Positions 49,701 to 59,031 of a DNA stretch of 64,000 nt are shown piece after piece. A program made the translations under genes and the position numbers. Source of the stretch: Eutypella sp. D-1 (Eukaryota; Ascomycota; Sordariomycetes; Xylariales; Diatrypaceae). The stretch is from positions 1,736,001-1,800,000 of the forward strand of contig JAJTTP010000006.1 of the NCBI GenBank assembly GCA_023313575.1, given 5' to 3'. A model generated the notes under the pieces. That model saw only the letters and a list, made by a program, of their open reading frames with translations. It made no database searches and was not told where the DNA came from. Every line of letters begins with the position of its first letter. Within the stretch, counting starts at the first letter, position 1.

Positions 49701-49709
49701 GCTAAGTAA
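43701..49709 (+). CDS. sec16: COPII coat assembly protein Sec16
   Basis: Scaffold of endoplasmic-reticulum exit sites that organises COPII assembly through Sec23, Sec13 and Sec31. Proposed exons 43701-49029 and 49114-49709 give 1,974 residues, a usual length for fungal Sec16. The N-terminal ~980 residues are acidic, then Pro/Ser-rich and disordered. The central conserved domain starts near residue 985 (DPLQRWKGAPLIQWGVGG), and the ACE1 helical domain covers about 1165-1470 (IRRHLLSGDREKAVWAAVDK to DDLTKRLKLAP). The tail has Tyr-Glu-Pro-Pro repeats, a DDDED/KKKK block, and the conserved C-terminal segment with KKGWGFGGWFGGG and SSFVYDPDLKRWINKK. The 84-bp intron (GTAAGA, branch GCTGAC, CAG) is a multiple of three with no stop, so the frame reads straight through it. 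Splicing is inferred because the inserted residues break the conserved helix. Confidence 0.97.
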   Translation: MESNSPVAEGHLPEVPNNNPEKQPSSSRPESPSPSLHKEAHQPLNGDPPSHVDQEPSTDATAQEQEKEPPSEPQPQNTEGAFLDQLDDEDPEAAAWDLSNPSEAPIAEQGGQEEQEEQQDQENQEPSHHGGEESAPAPPTSNAAKHSSTISFARTVSHEPSFNDDNDDDDDDADEVAWENQHNEADPFKFMPPNDRTNSFPPVPPVESLSDKYMHSPPPASSQAQDILQEMEHDTSHHDSAAHPDPNDQPAQDETQSAPTAQADEAAFQQAVGGELVGTEEEAADARFEEGLPLIAPEDTEAMNGKPEVSHHVSNDLFAEDDAAGDDDFFNQTQDGDQPTPEEEEFNRALQRKSTTMVLGEAMQSGEDPAGIDSGLSSPAGEEPSNPQSQVDGHGHQGPANGEIKIDTRTEDVDAKWAAAFGDDDDDFLLDSASATENKELDPNEIFGSDDEGFLEDTSEASPPQPVQPVMNTLPAANSSTPALNGRYTPTQQPQMPYNPYAPQQMMSQPPLPQHPSYIQPGQPSPITPTAAAFAPPPPKPESQKPQSFVAKSKGGYQSPYDLPMDVVKPKKRASMLQISRTTSNTPAGPPSGPPRSASMYSQPPPSGGSTASLSPPPGPGHAPPQSDSKPPQLKNKPSFFEDLPMTSKPRSSSRQSGLLSPPQQSPYGQEQGPPHGSLSGQLMPSPRLPSPGAPPQAQQGHPSLSPGISSLVPPEPVSPYAHLQANPPPSTATAPATNRYSPAPAQTSVPNGGVPPPAAASRYSPAPPVARSHSAGYAPTGAPPPPVLPHQPRTSSPLAHFEITNEKKQNKLASPVNFDPPPMARNSSSHYEPRLTRVPSLPPTQEVEEESPSVVSPPTTFPSAVVGSPASSKYSPRQGSHTPPPYHPPTASTLSPPKRSTPNYTPQVQPMAHREVNFAPPPRPQTQSPSALREHDYSIRHADPIPRPSSVQSPTSPRTNAAHPARPVIRARGISQPLNLVAPTDGREADPLQRWKGAPLIQWGVGGVLVTSFTKDIPRYGMNQTMPMILRSPGEVKIKHIKDIQPLEERLAKFPGPLRGKGKKKEAVAWLTAGIESLERSLPNVSFQQHVSHDDKRAVERVLLWKLLRVFIENDGVMEGNPTVDKAVRDIISPGLSSDNPDVTTSISSGVDLTGMASSVTNMQADTIDASSIEQIRRHLLSGDREKAVWAAVDKRLWGHAMLIANASQSPDLYKQVSQEFIRKEVNFPGHNNEPLAALYSVLSTNFEECVDELVPVHARAGLQLISTSATTSESKDSLTGLDKWRETLGMVLSNRSQGDVQALTSLGNLLSTYGRAEAAHICYIFARTHAIFGGLDDPNAHFVLVGADHRHQADQFAKDTESLLLSEVYEYGLSLSGGLSTIQGCPHLAAYKLQHAITLAEYGFKDKALQYCEAIANAMMSQTKRSPYYHFILESFVDDLTKRLKLAPKEGSSSWISKPSMDKVSSNMWSRFNKFVSGEDTETAGAAAAGENGGEVGPFARIPGGTPTISPSPSVTNFEVYGNGLGLNNAAPSGPVAATKAASRYAPIAPQTSGNPYDPNAGYTPAPRSSGELTRRSGELRRPSYGNPYTPETSSRPTTGYQPTAPQSVPYTPASQGSDPAHSQHTTSSHPGYSPYGAVQSSEPPAAQSAPELVANNSSASQGYQPPSYGYEPPALNTYEPPSTQTEQTSAGDAGAGSYEPPSYQPSTFEPPSFQPGPPDDDDDSASDSKPKKKKTIFDDDEDDIPALRQPQEKSKAEKDRENEEMFRKVAEEEGKTTLHPNGFLSIHDFALQEHDADLYSPAKRAAEAEKPAKKGWGFGGWFGGGGAKKEENLGNGNKPIKAKLGEQSSFVYDPDLKRWINKKPGAENTPAKTATPPPPRAGPTSTPPPPASISASASAPPPNLSRPPSTAPPPGAGLNKPASSESLAVPPMMARSASNQSGVSEPAGAGRPPSAPPTRPPTSLSNASSIDDLLGAAGPRRPGAKKSRKSGRYVDVMAK

Positions 49710-51041
49710 AGGGACAACTTGCGCACGAGGTGGGGGCTTGGTGAGGTTGCTGTTTGCTGTTTGCTGTATAATGTGTGAATGCTGTGGAATGATGGGGATG
49801 CATGCCAGTTCGTGGTTTAGCTTTTTTGGATAATTGAGATGTGGGGGATGAACGGACGAACGAACGCAACGAATGAGCGGGCACATATGACCTATTTTTA
49901 AGACCCCCTCCGTGGGATAAGGAAGACAGGACAGAGATACGAATTCCACTAGGAGAAGATGCGAGACGGGGGGGGGGAAAGACGCTGTACACATACATAC
50001 CTTGTTTCTATCTTTCCATGTTTTCTTTCTTTACCCCTTTTTCCTCCCACCCCCCCTTTGGCTCAACCCGGCCCCCGCAACTGTCTTTCCTGCGTCAGCG
50101 GCGCCTGGATGGATGGAGGGCATGGGAATTTCCGGGCATAGGCACGAACATCACGTCATGGCATAGCGCGACACCTGTTTTTATTCTTCTGCGCTCCTAG
50201 AATGGGAGGAGGATGAAGATGAAGATGAAGATAAAAGAGTTTTGGAAGATTAAGAAAGAAGGAACAAGGAAGAAAGGGAGAAAGAGGATATTTGTGTATC
50301 ATAGAAATAATTAAGGCCCTTGTAATGGACTTTCGTTCTTATTCACTCTCAACCCCCCTTCCCGGCCCCCTCTTCGACTTTTTTTGCTTTTTTCTCTCTG
50401 TTTGCTGCTCTATGTGTGTGTATGTGTGTATGTACGCTTAGCTGGATGTTCGCATCGACGATGATGGGTTTTCCCCCAGCGGGTCTGAGGAGTAGGTGGT
50501 GATAGGCTGGGCAAAAATTATATATATACCGTCCTTGAGAGAAATCAAATATGGAATTCCTGTCGTTATATGTATGTTTTATGTGTATATAGAAAGCAGA
50601 GCCTCAGCTCGTTTATAAATAGCCGTAGGTAGGTAGGTATGTATAGTTGTCTTACATGCATACTTACATAGATACAGTGAAGTTAAAAAAAAGCAACGCC
50701 TATGATGTGAATTAAGCGAAAAAAATAAAAGAAATAAAGGAATTATGCTATGCACAGCCAGCCAGCCCCCACTCGCTTCCCCTGAACGCCACGCTTGAAA
50801 TCGAAGAGATCATGAAGTTGCTAGCCCCCGCCCCCCCCCCGGTATCGTCTATGACGAAGGTAGATAGATAGCGCATAGATAAAATCCCCACCTTTTTTTT
50901 TTCGCTTTGCTCCCCAGCTACGTCATTTTGAACTCCTGCTAAATCAGGAAGCAAAACGCGATGATTCGTCTGCGGGGGGAGATGAATATCGGTGTAAGGT
51001 CGATAAGAAAGGCCGACAGACACGGCACGGTCTGTTTGGTC
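49710..51041. other. Convergent intergenic region between sec16 and hus1
   Basis: Tail-to-tail spacer with both 3' UTRs. T- and C-rich stretches (50020-50060, 50340-50400), a GAAGAT repeat near 50210-50235, and TAGGTA words near 50624 are visible. No coding region recognised. Confidence 0.6.
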
Positions 51042-52509
51042 TCATGCGCTGTACGATGACACGTAGTACTGCACAGTGAGGTTAGCAAGCGCACCACCCA
51101 CCATAGGGATCGTAGGTAGGTAGGCAGGGAGGTAGGTCAAAGAATAGGAAAAGGGGGGGGGGGGACGCACGGTGACGACGGAGTCCTCGGCGTCCATGTC
51201 GTCGTACTGGGGCACGTAGACGTAGAGGATGAGGGCGTGGTCGTCAGCGAAGCAGGCGATGACGCGGCCGTCGAGGCGGCCGACGCTGAGGACGCGGCTC
51301 CAGTCGCGGCCGTCGACACGGACGGTGGCCCAGCGATCGGGCCCGGCCTCCCGGAACGCCGTCGACGGGTGCTCCTCGACGGCACAGGCCAGCTGCGCTG
51401 GGTCCAGCTCCGGGTTCTCCAGCCCCCGCCACCGACTCTCCACGTGCAGCAGCGCCTCGACGTCCAGACGTAGCCGTAGCTCCCCGTGCATGTTCGCGCT
51501 GATCTCGAGCTTCGGGCCCACGCCCGTGGTGCTGGTGGTGGTGTGGGCCATTGTCGTCGAAGATGCTAGTCCGGCGCCGCCTTTGGATATCCCGCCCCCT
51601 GCTACTGTGGTGGCGCCCGTGCTGGTCGCGGCCTGCGCGAGCCGCGTGAAGCGGTCCGAGATCGCCTTCAGTTGGGTCAGGGGCGGCAGCTGGATGTGGA
51701 CGTCGGGCTCGCGGACCTTGGGCTGCATGATGGTCTCGACGGTCTCCGGGTGCAGCACGCGCACGGGGATGTCCTGGGTGATGATCTTCTCGTGCTCGCG
51801 GTGGAGGTCGGTCTCGAGAGGCTCGACGGGGTAGTCGTCGTCATCGCCGTCGTTGTTGGGGCGGGCGCCGTTGCCGAAACGCGGGGGTCGGGAGGACGCG
51901 CCGTCCCCACCGACGCCGGCCGCGCTGCCGCCTGCAGTCGATGTCGTGGTTTTGATGGTCATGGATAGGACCGGTAGGCCGTTCTTCTTGGTCAGGCGCA
52001 GGGAGGCGGAGGCGGCGTTCAGGGCGGACTTGAGGGCGCGCTGGAGTGGGCCCAGCGGTAGCTCGAGGTTGATGGTGTTTTGTGGCTCGGCGGACTGCAG
52101 GGTGTAGGCGTCGAAGATGAAGTCCATGGATAAGGAGCTATTTCCAAAGGGTAGGTTAGAACAGAGAGCTGATGATGATGATAATCACGATGATGATGAT
52201 AGTAAGGCAAACAGTGAAGGGGGGGGGGTCAACGAACGCCCAAACTTGAGAGCCCGTATCCGGGATGACGGTGAAACGAGCGGTATCATCGTCAAGGCGC
52301 ACCCAGGCGATCTTCTCGAGGGTATTGAGGGCGGCGACGAGCTCTGTAAAGCGGAGGGGAAAGAAGGCGAGGAGACGTTGAGGTTAGCTTTTGCGAGTTT
52401 ACGCCATGATAATAATAATAATGATATTATTATTAATATAAATATATTATCTACGGTGAAGCTCACTTGAAAACGTGCGAATATTTTTGAGTTCCGAGTT
52501 GAATCTCAT
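51042..52509 (-). CDS. hus1: Checkpoint clamp subunit Hus1
   Basis: Subunit of the Rad9-Hus1-Rad1 (9-1-1) clamp, which loads at damaged DNA and activates the checkpoint kinase. Four exons (52467-52509, 52238-52343, 51171-52137, 51042-51068) encode 380 residues. Exons 1 and 2 join to [20 protein letters not shown] followed by [18 protein letters not shown], a clear fungal Hus1 N-terminus. Exon 3 starts with [16 protein letters not shown] and contains LNLELPLG-type and [17 protein letters not shown] segments of the clamp fold. The last exon adds only eight residues, YYVSSYSA. Low-complexity Gly/Ala inserts lengthen the middle. Intron 3 (51069-51170, 102 bp, branch GCTAAC) is a multiple of three without stops and could be mistaken for coding. 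Introns 2 and 3 contain G10 and G12 runs. Intron 2 uses a less common GTTCGT donor. Confidence 0.95.
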
Positions 52510-53346
52510 CTTGGCATCTTCTCTCTCAGATTTCTTTTTCTTGTTATCTCTGTCCTTTACTTTTCTTCTTCTTGTCTTGGATGCGCTTCTTTTCGGTCTG
52601 TGCTGGTGTATGTTGGTGTGATTTGTGAGATGAAATGAGACTGTTTAAAGGTCGGGTTAAGACTGTTAAGACGCGTCTATCTTGGTGGGGGAGAATTGGT
52701 GGGGGAGAAAGACGCGATATAGCACTAAGTAGCGGCTGACTACGGAGTAGAAAGTCTGGAATCCCGTTATAGCTAATGCGGGGTGTTGCGCATCTGCGAG
52801 TACTTACCCTAAGTGGATTCTCATAGTGGGGTGCTCCTCCCCCGGTCAAAGCGCTAAAGTCGCCTATGATGACATCACCCCGCCTGCCTACCTAGTAGGC
52901 CTACATGCTAATTACCTCCTAAGTACTAGTAGAGGGGTTGGTGATTGAAGGCCCTACACCTAGGTACCTATCTGGTAGCTAAGAAACATATGTATGTATG
53001 TGTAATCCTAATATATTAACAACCAACCTTGGAAGCAAAACAAGCTATCATTGACATTTTGCTAGAGAATGGAAGACCCTAATCCCGAAAAAGGAACAAA
53101 CGCCTAATTATATACATGGGTATAGGTATGCGCCGAAACGTATATGTGTGTGTCTGTATGTAGACGGTAGCCGGAAGGACGTAGCAGGAGGGCCAGGCGG
53201 ATGAATAAACCTTAAGCCCCTTTCTTCCTTCCTTTCTCCCCCTTTATCGTTTTCTCCTTTCTTTTCTTTCTGTACTGTAACCATCCCCCACCCCCCACCC
53301 CACCCAACCTTTTCTCTCCATATCCAAGGTCCAACATTCAGATCGA
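52510..53346. other. Spacer upstream of hus1
   Basis: Hus1 promoter side and 3' side of the next minus-strand gene. It contains one TACGGAGTA (52741) and pyrimidine-rich stretches. No gene seen. Confidence 0.6.
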
Positions 53347-54597
53347 TCACGCCTCGCTAGCAACAGCGACCGCGCGCCCCCAAGGCGTAGCCAGCACCTC
53401 GCCGCGCCGGAGGTCCGGGGTGGCGGGCGCGGAGACGCGGACGGGTTTCCTGGCGACGGTGCGGCAGATCGGGCAGCTGGGCTGGGGCGGCGGGGGCGGC
53501 ATCTGCATCTGCATGGTGTGCAGCGGCCGCGCGGACGTCGCCGCCGCCAACATCATGAGCTGGCTCCTCGGGCGACCTCTGCTGCGGGCCGCCGTCATCG
53601 ATCGCGCATACGGCGGGTAGGCGTGGTAGGAGGATGAGGACGAGGACGAGATGGATGAGGCTAGGCTCGACGTCGAGGATGAGGCTGACCCGCCCTGCCG
53701 CAGCCACACGCGTATGCAGTTCGTCCCGAACCGGTGTCCGCAGCCCAGCGTCGCCCACCCTTCTAGCACGCCCTCTGGGTTCCGCACCCCCACCGGGTCG
53801 TGGCAGATCGGGCAGTCCTCCAGAACCGGCTTTGGCGGCGGCGGCGGCGGTCGTTGTTGTTGTTGTTGTCGTTGTTGCATGCACTTCTCGAGCGCTGGGG
53901 ATGGCGTAGGGGACGGGGCAGGAGAAGGCGATGGGGAGGGTGGCGGTGGCGATCTCGCTGTTGGTGTTATTCTTGTGACTATTGTTGTTGTGAGGAGTTG
54001 TGGTTGTGGTTGTGGTGGTGTTGGTAGTGTTGATGTTGACGTTGTTGGGCTTCTGCCGTTGCTGTTATAGCTGGGGCCTCTGAACGGCGCAGGCGGAGGC
54101 GTCACCGTCAGTGTCGGTGTCGGTGTGCGCGTTTGTTGTGGTGGTGTGGTTGGTCGGAGGGCCGGCGCCGTAGACTCCCGCGGGCCGCTCTTGCTCGCGG
54201 ACGATGAACGCCGCCAAATGTGGGGCGGCTGCTGCTCGTGGTGGGGCTGGGGTTGGGGTTGCGGTTGGGGTTGCGGTTGCAGTTGCGACGGGTACCGGTC
54301 GCGATCTCGGTCTCGGGGGTCCGCGAACGCGTACGCGCGGTGCTGATGGTGGGACACCTCTACGATTTCGGCGTTGTGCGCGGGAAGACCGGATATGTTG
54401 CGATTGTCGCTGCGATCGGGGCTGTCATCGTGGTCGTGGTTGGGGTCGGGGCCGGGGCCGGGGCTGGGGCGATCGCCGCTGCGGCGGCTGGTGGGGGAGC
54501 CGCCCCGGGAGGCGGCGCGATCGTCGACCACGGCTTCCCGCTGCCGCCTCCTCGAGAACAGCCTCTGCAGTAACCTCCTGAACTTGAACTTCGCCAT
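53347..54597 (-). CDS. Atypical RING-finger protein
   Basis: Single exon, 416 residues, not a named protein. The N-terminus is basic (MAKFKFRRLLQRLFSRRRQR). About residues 40-255 are low complexity: His/Asp-rich, Gln-Pro repeats, Thr/Pro tracts and polyGln. The RING-like region runs from about 260: CPICHDPVG gives C1 and C2, then CGHRFGTNC and IRVWLRQGG, and finally CPICRTVARK near 373. The fifth ligand position is Gly instead of His or Cys, and about 80 low-complexity residues separate the sixth and seventh ligands. It may still be an E3 ligase, but metal binding at the second site is doubtful. The same Cys-Gly-His-x-Phe-Gly pattern occurs, as far as I recall, in other fungal lineage-specific RING proteins. 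The gene follows hus1 on the same strand, 838 bp away. Confidence 0.72.
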   Translation of the reverse strand: MAKFKFRRLLQRLFSRRRQREAVVDDRAASRGGSPTSRRSGDRPSPGPGPDPNHDHDDSPDRSDNRNISGLPAHNAEIVEVSHHQHRAYAFADPRDRDRDRYPSQLQPQPQPQPQPQPHHEQQPPHIWRRSSSASKSGPRESTAPALRPTTPPQQTRTPTPTLTVTPPPAPFRGPSYNSNGRSPTTSTSTLPTPPQPQPQLLTTTIVTRITPTARSPPPPSPSPSPAPSPTPSPALEKCMQQRQQQQQRPPPPPPKPVLEDCPICHDPVGVRNPEGVLEGWATLGCGHRFGTNCIRVWLRQGGSASSSTSSLASSISSSSSSSYHAYPPYARSMTAARSRGRPRSQLMMLAAATSARPLHTMQMQMPPPPPQPSCPICRTVARKPVRVSAPATPDLRRGEVLATPWGRAVAVASEA

Positions 54598-57500
54598 CTG
54601 GATGATGTGATTATTTTTTTCGTACGTGTATGTGTAGTTTCTTTTTTGTTTTTTAAAGAAAAATATAAAAGTGCGTTTGATCTCTCTCTCTCTCCTACGC
54701 CCGCTACCCCGAAGGCGCTGCTTCCTTGGCCGTGCGACGGCTTCTTTGATGCTGGGGTAGATTTTCGTTTGAGTTCGTAGGAGAAGTTTGAATGAGGAAG
54801 AAGAGGGGTTAGGAAATCTTGTCTAGGTACTTGGTTGGGTGCGAGAAAGCTTGGTTTAAGGTAGGTAGGTAGTAGGTAGTAGGTAGTAGGTAAGCCGCAA
54901 CTTAGTCAGTTGAGATGAGGGGTTCGGGCAGCCAGGGCAGGTAGGCTGGCTGACGGGCTGGCAAGGCTGGATAAGCTAGGATGAATCGTGAATGGCTGAC
55001 GTGACAGGTTGGGATGAGATAGATAGAGAGATGCAGATGCAGATGCAAAGGCAACGCCACCAAACCTCTGGGTAGTTCTCGCAGAATAATCCCGGGGAAT
55101 GTGAATGCGAATGTGAATGTAAAGGTTAAAAAGAAGAAGGGAAGGAAGTTGGGTTTTGATTGAAGTCGAGAGGGGGTAAGGTATGGGTGCGAGTAGGTCG
55201 GTAGGCTGGTCGATAGATATCGTATAAATAAGTTAAAGGTAAATATCCTTCCTTCGACGAAGCGGAGGGGGGAAGTAGTTGGTACAATACGACGACGGCG
55301 GGCTCTCTCTTGATAAGTATTGTACCTATCCTACCCTACCTTACCCTATAACCTACTTCGTACTTTAGTGCCTAAGACGACCTTGTACTAAGTAAGGTGC
55401 TTAGGTAGGTATGTGTGGATGTAAAGTAAGTATGGTATGGATGTATGTATGTGGGTGGGACGAGTTAGGGTAATGCATACTACCTTACTTAGGTATGTAC
55501 ATGAGTAGGTAGGTATGGATGCATGCAGGTAAGGTAATCTGATAACCACCGACTTTGGGCCCCAGTTTCTCTCGTCTCTTCCTCTTCCTCTTCCCCCCCT
55601 TAAGCGTGACAATAGGAAAAAGTCCCGATAAGGTTTTACGGCAAGGCCCCGCAACTGCTCAGCAAAGCCCCCCCTTTTCTCCTATTATGGAATGACTCTT
55701 CTCGTATGCCCCCGGGGGTGGCAAAGGGGAGGAGGGGGGCACGAGGGCTCGCCGCAAAAGGTTAGAAAGCCAGCGAGCTTCCTGGGCATCGACAGGTGGG
55801 CCTAAGTTCAGATGACAATTGTCTAGGGTGCCTGAGGGCGAAGATTAGGTTTGTTCCGAGGCGACGAAGTGGCTTTTGCTTCCCCTTTACGAAGTAGGCA
55901 GTGTTGTAGTCTGTATGTGTAATAGGCCTAACTACCTACTTATTGTGTCGTTCTACGAAGTTGAGGACCCCACCGCCGGGCGGAAGGGGTAGAAAGGGGC
56001 GCTTAGAAAGTATGGGTAGAAGCAGGAACGAACCTTCTCTCATCTATAAATAATCCTGAAGATTGGAAGCGAGAGCATGAGATGAAAAAGGCGGGGAAAG
56101 GCGAGGGGGGAGGTGGGGGGACGGGAACGACAATATGGTGTACTATTAGGCCAGAACCTCACGGGCTGCATTCATCTGAACTTATTTCGTTGGGACTTGG
56201 ACCCTTAAAACCTTCTTTTCGTTAGGGCCGGATTTTGGGTTTGTCCTCGTGGGGAAGGGAAAAAGGTCAAGCTTATGCACCCGGGGTAAATGCCATCTGC
56301 AATCTTAAGGTTCCCTTTCAGTTGGAGCAGCAGCGCAGACGGCGAATAGAGAGTGAGCGGTGGGGAGAGAGGGGGCGGGATGGGTCTTTGCCCGTAAGGT
56401 TGAGTTACGCGGTGCAGGTCTCCGTGTAGGTCACGAGCTAGATTTCGAGGAACTAGACCGCCTACTAAAAGCAGGAACGAAAGTATAAGACGACAGACTA
56501 AGAAAAGAAGAAGAGAAAAAAAAGAAGCTAAATGGGCTTCAAAAGGGGTTACGTAGAATTCTCATGGGGTTGATTGAAGCGGAAGGGGAGGAAGGAGGCG
56601 CTCGAATGGCGTAGACTGATTGTGTCTTGGGCCTCGTGGTTCGACGACATTCACTTGGGCACACTGGGCTGTGTCGCTCGCTGCGGGCCGTATATAGGGT
56701 AGATAAGTAATTTCTTTGAGATTTTCTGTTTCCGCTGAAACACCCTCCGCCTGAGACTAGTACCGGGGAAAATGGTGTGCATATGTAGGTATCTATATAT
56801 CAGACGAAAACGTATATATATGCTACTTCTAATAAGTAGTATCTGGAATGAGGGGAATGAGGGGGGGTGCGCGGGGTGCGAGCCTCGTCTACCTTACCTA
56901 CTCCTCAGTCCGTAACGCCCACGAGGGAATGAGCAATGTGACAGGATGCGTGGGTGGGACGTTTGGGGGTTACGGCGACCACTAACAACTTAACTGGGCC
57001 GCAGTAGCCACTGAGATAACAGATGGGGATCATGTGTGTTGCGTTTGGAGAGAGAAGGCTGCGTCACGAGGAACGTGCGTCCCACTCCCACCCCCGATCA
57101 CCCAACACGCGCGCATCCGCTCCGCCCACACCCGCCCCGAGATATAAGACATGAATGGGATGGGGTGGGATGGGGAGATCGACAAAAGGGACTACATAAG
57201 GCGAGAGGAGGGCAGACAAGCGGGGCCAAGCGGCCAGGGCTTGCGATAAAAGGGGCCTCAACCGCTTCCTATCTATTTTAAATAATAATAATAACTTGGA
57301 CGGAACTGGTTACCCGGCGTTTTGCTTGCGGGGCTCCGGCTGGCTGGCTGACCTGGTGGCACAAGATGGAGGAATGGAATGTGAGTTCATTCCAACCTGT
57401 CTAGTTAGTCCAACGAGATAGATATGCAATCCCAAGTTGCCGACCGGAAAGTTGTAATTGCATTTCTGTTGTTGGGCGGTGGCCTCTTTTTCCAAATGAA

Positions 57501-58428
57501 TGCTTGATAAGGTTTGCATTCCTCGTGCCTGATGTGCCTTAATCTTATAATATGGGAAAACACCGTGACCCGGAAACGTGACCCGGCGGCTGCATACGGG
57601 CGTCAAACTCCGTATGCGGGAAAAGTTTAAATTAAGTACTTGCGGGCCGGGTCGGGTATCAATTCAGTAGGTAGGTAGCCGGAATGCCGATTTTGTCCAA
57701 GTCTGAGTGAGGCCTCTTGCTTTTTGCCTTAAGATTTAAATCAACCGTATGCGTATATCGTATGAATGGTATATTTAGACCACCATGTGATCGCTCCGCC
57801 TCGAGCATTCCACCCCTAGATAGAAAATTAAGTATAGTTCGAAACTTGAAGCAGGAAAAACCACCCGCAATTGCGCTTCGAGGTCACGGAAAGGAGAGGG
57901 ATTCTCCGTTTGGCCTCTGTCTCTCTCTCTATCACATAAAGAGCATTTTGGCCTAACCCTTCAAGGCACAATAGCGGCATTGGCGCATATGAAGTCCGTA
58001 CCCTGTAGAGGTTGTCATTAAACCTGTAGAAGAAAAAATTCGAAAAAATATATATCTATAGATTCGATATGATGATGATGATGTAATGGCTTTGTCCGAA
58101 CGCCGGTAACGGTAAGACAGATAAGGAATGCCATGCACTCTCGCGGTCTTTTATGATAAATACGAAAATTGTTCGGTTCCCGATATGATCCCTCAACTCG
58201 CAAGCAACAGTCGTTAGGACAACTCTTCATGTCCTCGCGCGTCTTCGGTCGTCGACCTCGTCTTCGCTATCGTCCCGAAATCCCTCTTCGAGACTAGTGT
58301 GAAGATGCATCGTTAGCCGCACAGTCGGTCCAAGGGTCGGTCTCCCCGGGGACATTATGTGAGATGGGGGATGGACAGGGTCGGGTTGGTTTGCCGGGAA
58401 GAAGCGAACGCGATGGGAAACCTTCAAC
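54598..58428. other. Long intergenic stretch; no gene seen
   Basis: Begins with the RING gene promoter and leader, including a CT repeat at 54681-54694. TAGGTA repeats lie at 54858-54892 and 55320-55545. G-rich stretches lie near 55690-55740 and 56090-56130. The remaining sequence shows only short frames without domain features. The last part is the 3' flank of the small membrane-protein gene. Confidence 0.55.
54858..54892. repeat. (TAGG)n-type repeat
   Basis: TAGGTAGGTAGG followed by three TAGTAGG units, in the upstream region of the RING gene. Confidence 0.85.
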
Positions 58429-59031
58429 CTACTCTCTACTCAGCCTCCTCGTGGTGTCTGGCGGCTCGCCTCGCGCGTCTAGGGAGAAAGCGTGTCTGTG
58501 GGCGGCAGCGGGGACGATATCGAGCTCCTCGCCGTCGGAGCTGAAGCCGGCCTCGGAGGAGATGTCATCGCCGCCGCCGCCGCCGCCGATACCGATATCG
58601 AAGCCGCCGACGACGAGGCGGTCGCGGGGCGCGAACTGCCAGCGCCAGTTGGCGGGCATGAGCCAGCGGGCCAGCGCGTCCTGCACGCGCCCCCGCATCG
58701 TCGACGTGTGGTCCGATATCCGATCCAGCGGGATGTACTGGCTATATCGCGCCCGGTACCGTCGCCACAGCGGGATCAGCGCGTACGTCGACACGAGGAA
58801 CAGGATCAGCGAGATGACTGCCGGGATCACGAGAGCCTGTAGTTCCGGGGAAAAGGTGCGGCGCGGGGAGGGTTTTTTTTTCCGTCCCCGCCGCCGCGAT
58901 GTTCCGGTTAGTTAAGTGTCGTTTGGTAATAATGGTTTATTTATGTAGGATTTTTTTTTCTTCTCTTTTTCTTTTCTTTTTCCTTTTTTGGTTCTGACCT
59001 TTAGAGCTCCCACCGTGTCATCGGAAGCCAT
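58429..59031 (-). CDS. Small single-pass membrane protein, conserved-looking
   Basis: The main exon, 58429-58836, encodes 135 residues starting ALVIPAVISLILFLVST, a transmembrane helix, followed by ALIPLWRRYRARYSQYIPLD, then a Trp-rich amphipathic region (RWLMPANWRWQF) and a Gly/Asp-rich tail. The pattern of one N-terminal helix, a basic WRRYR stretch and a Trp-rich segment looks like a conserved fungal protein of unknown function. No ATG precedes the helix in frame before a stop, so a short first exon is proposed: 58999-59031 (MASDDTVGALK), spliced through branch CTTAACTAAC to TACAG at 58837. The donor GTCAGA is weak; a GTGGGA donor at 59013 is an alternative. The protein would be 146 or 141 residues. 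Topology: short N-terminus, one membrane pass, C-terminal soluble part, facing unknown. Confidence 0.55.
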
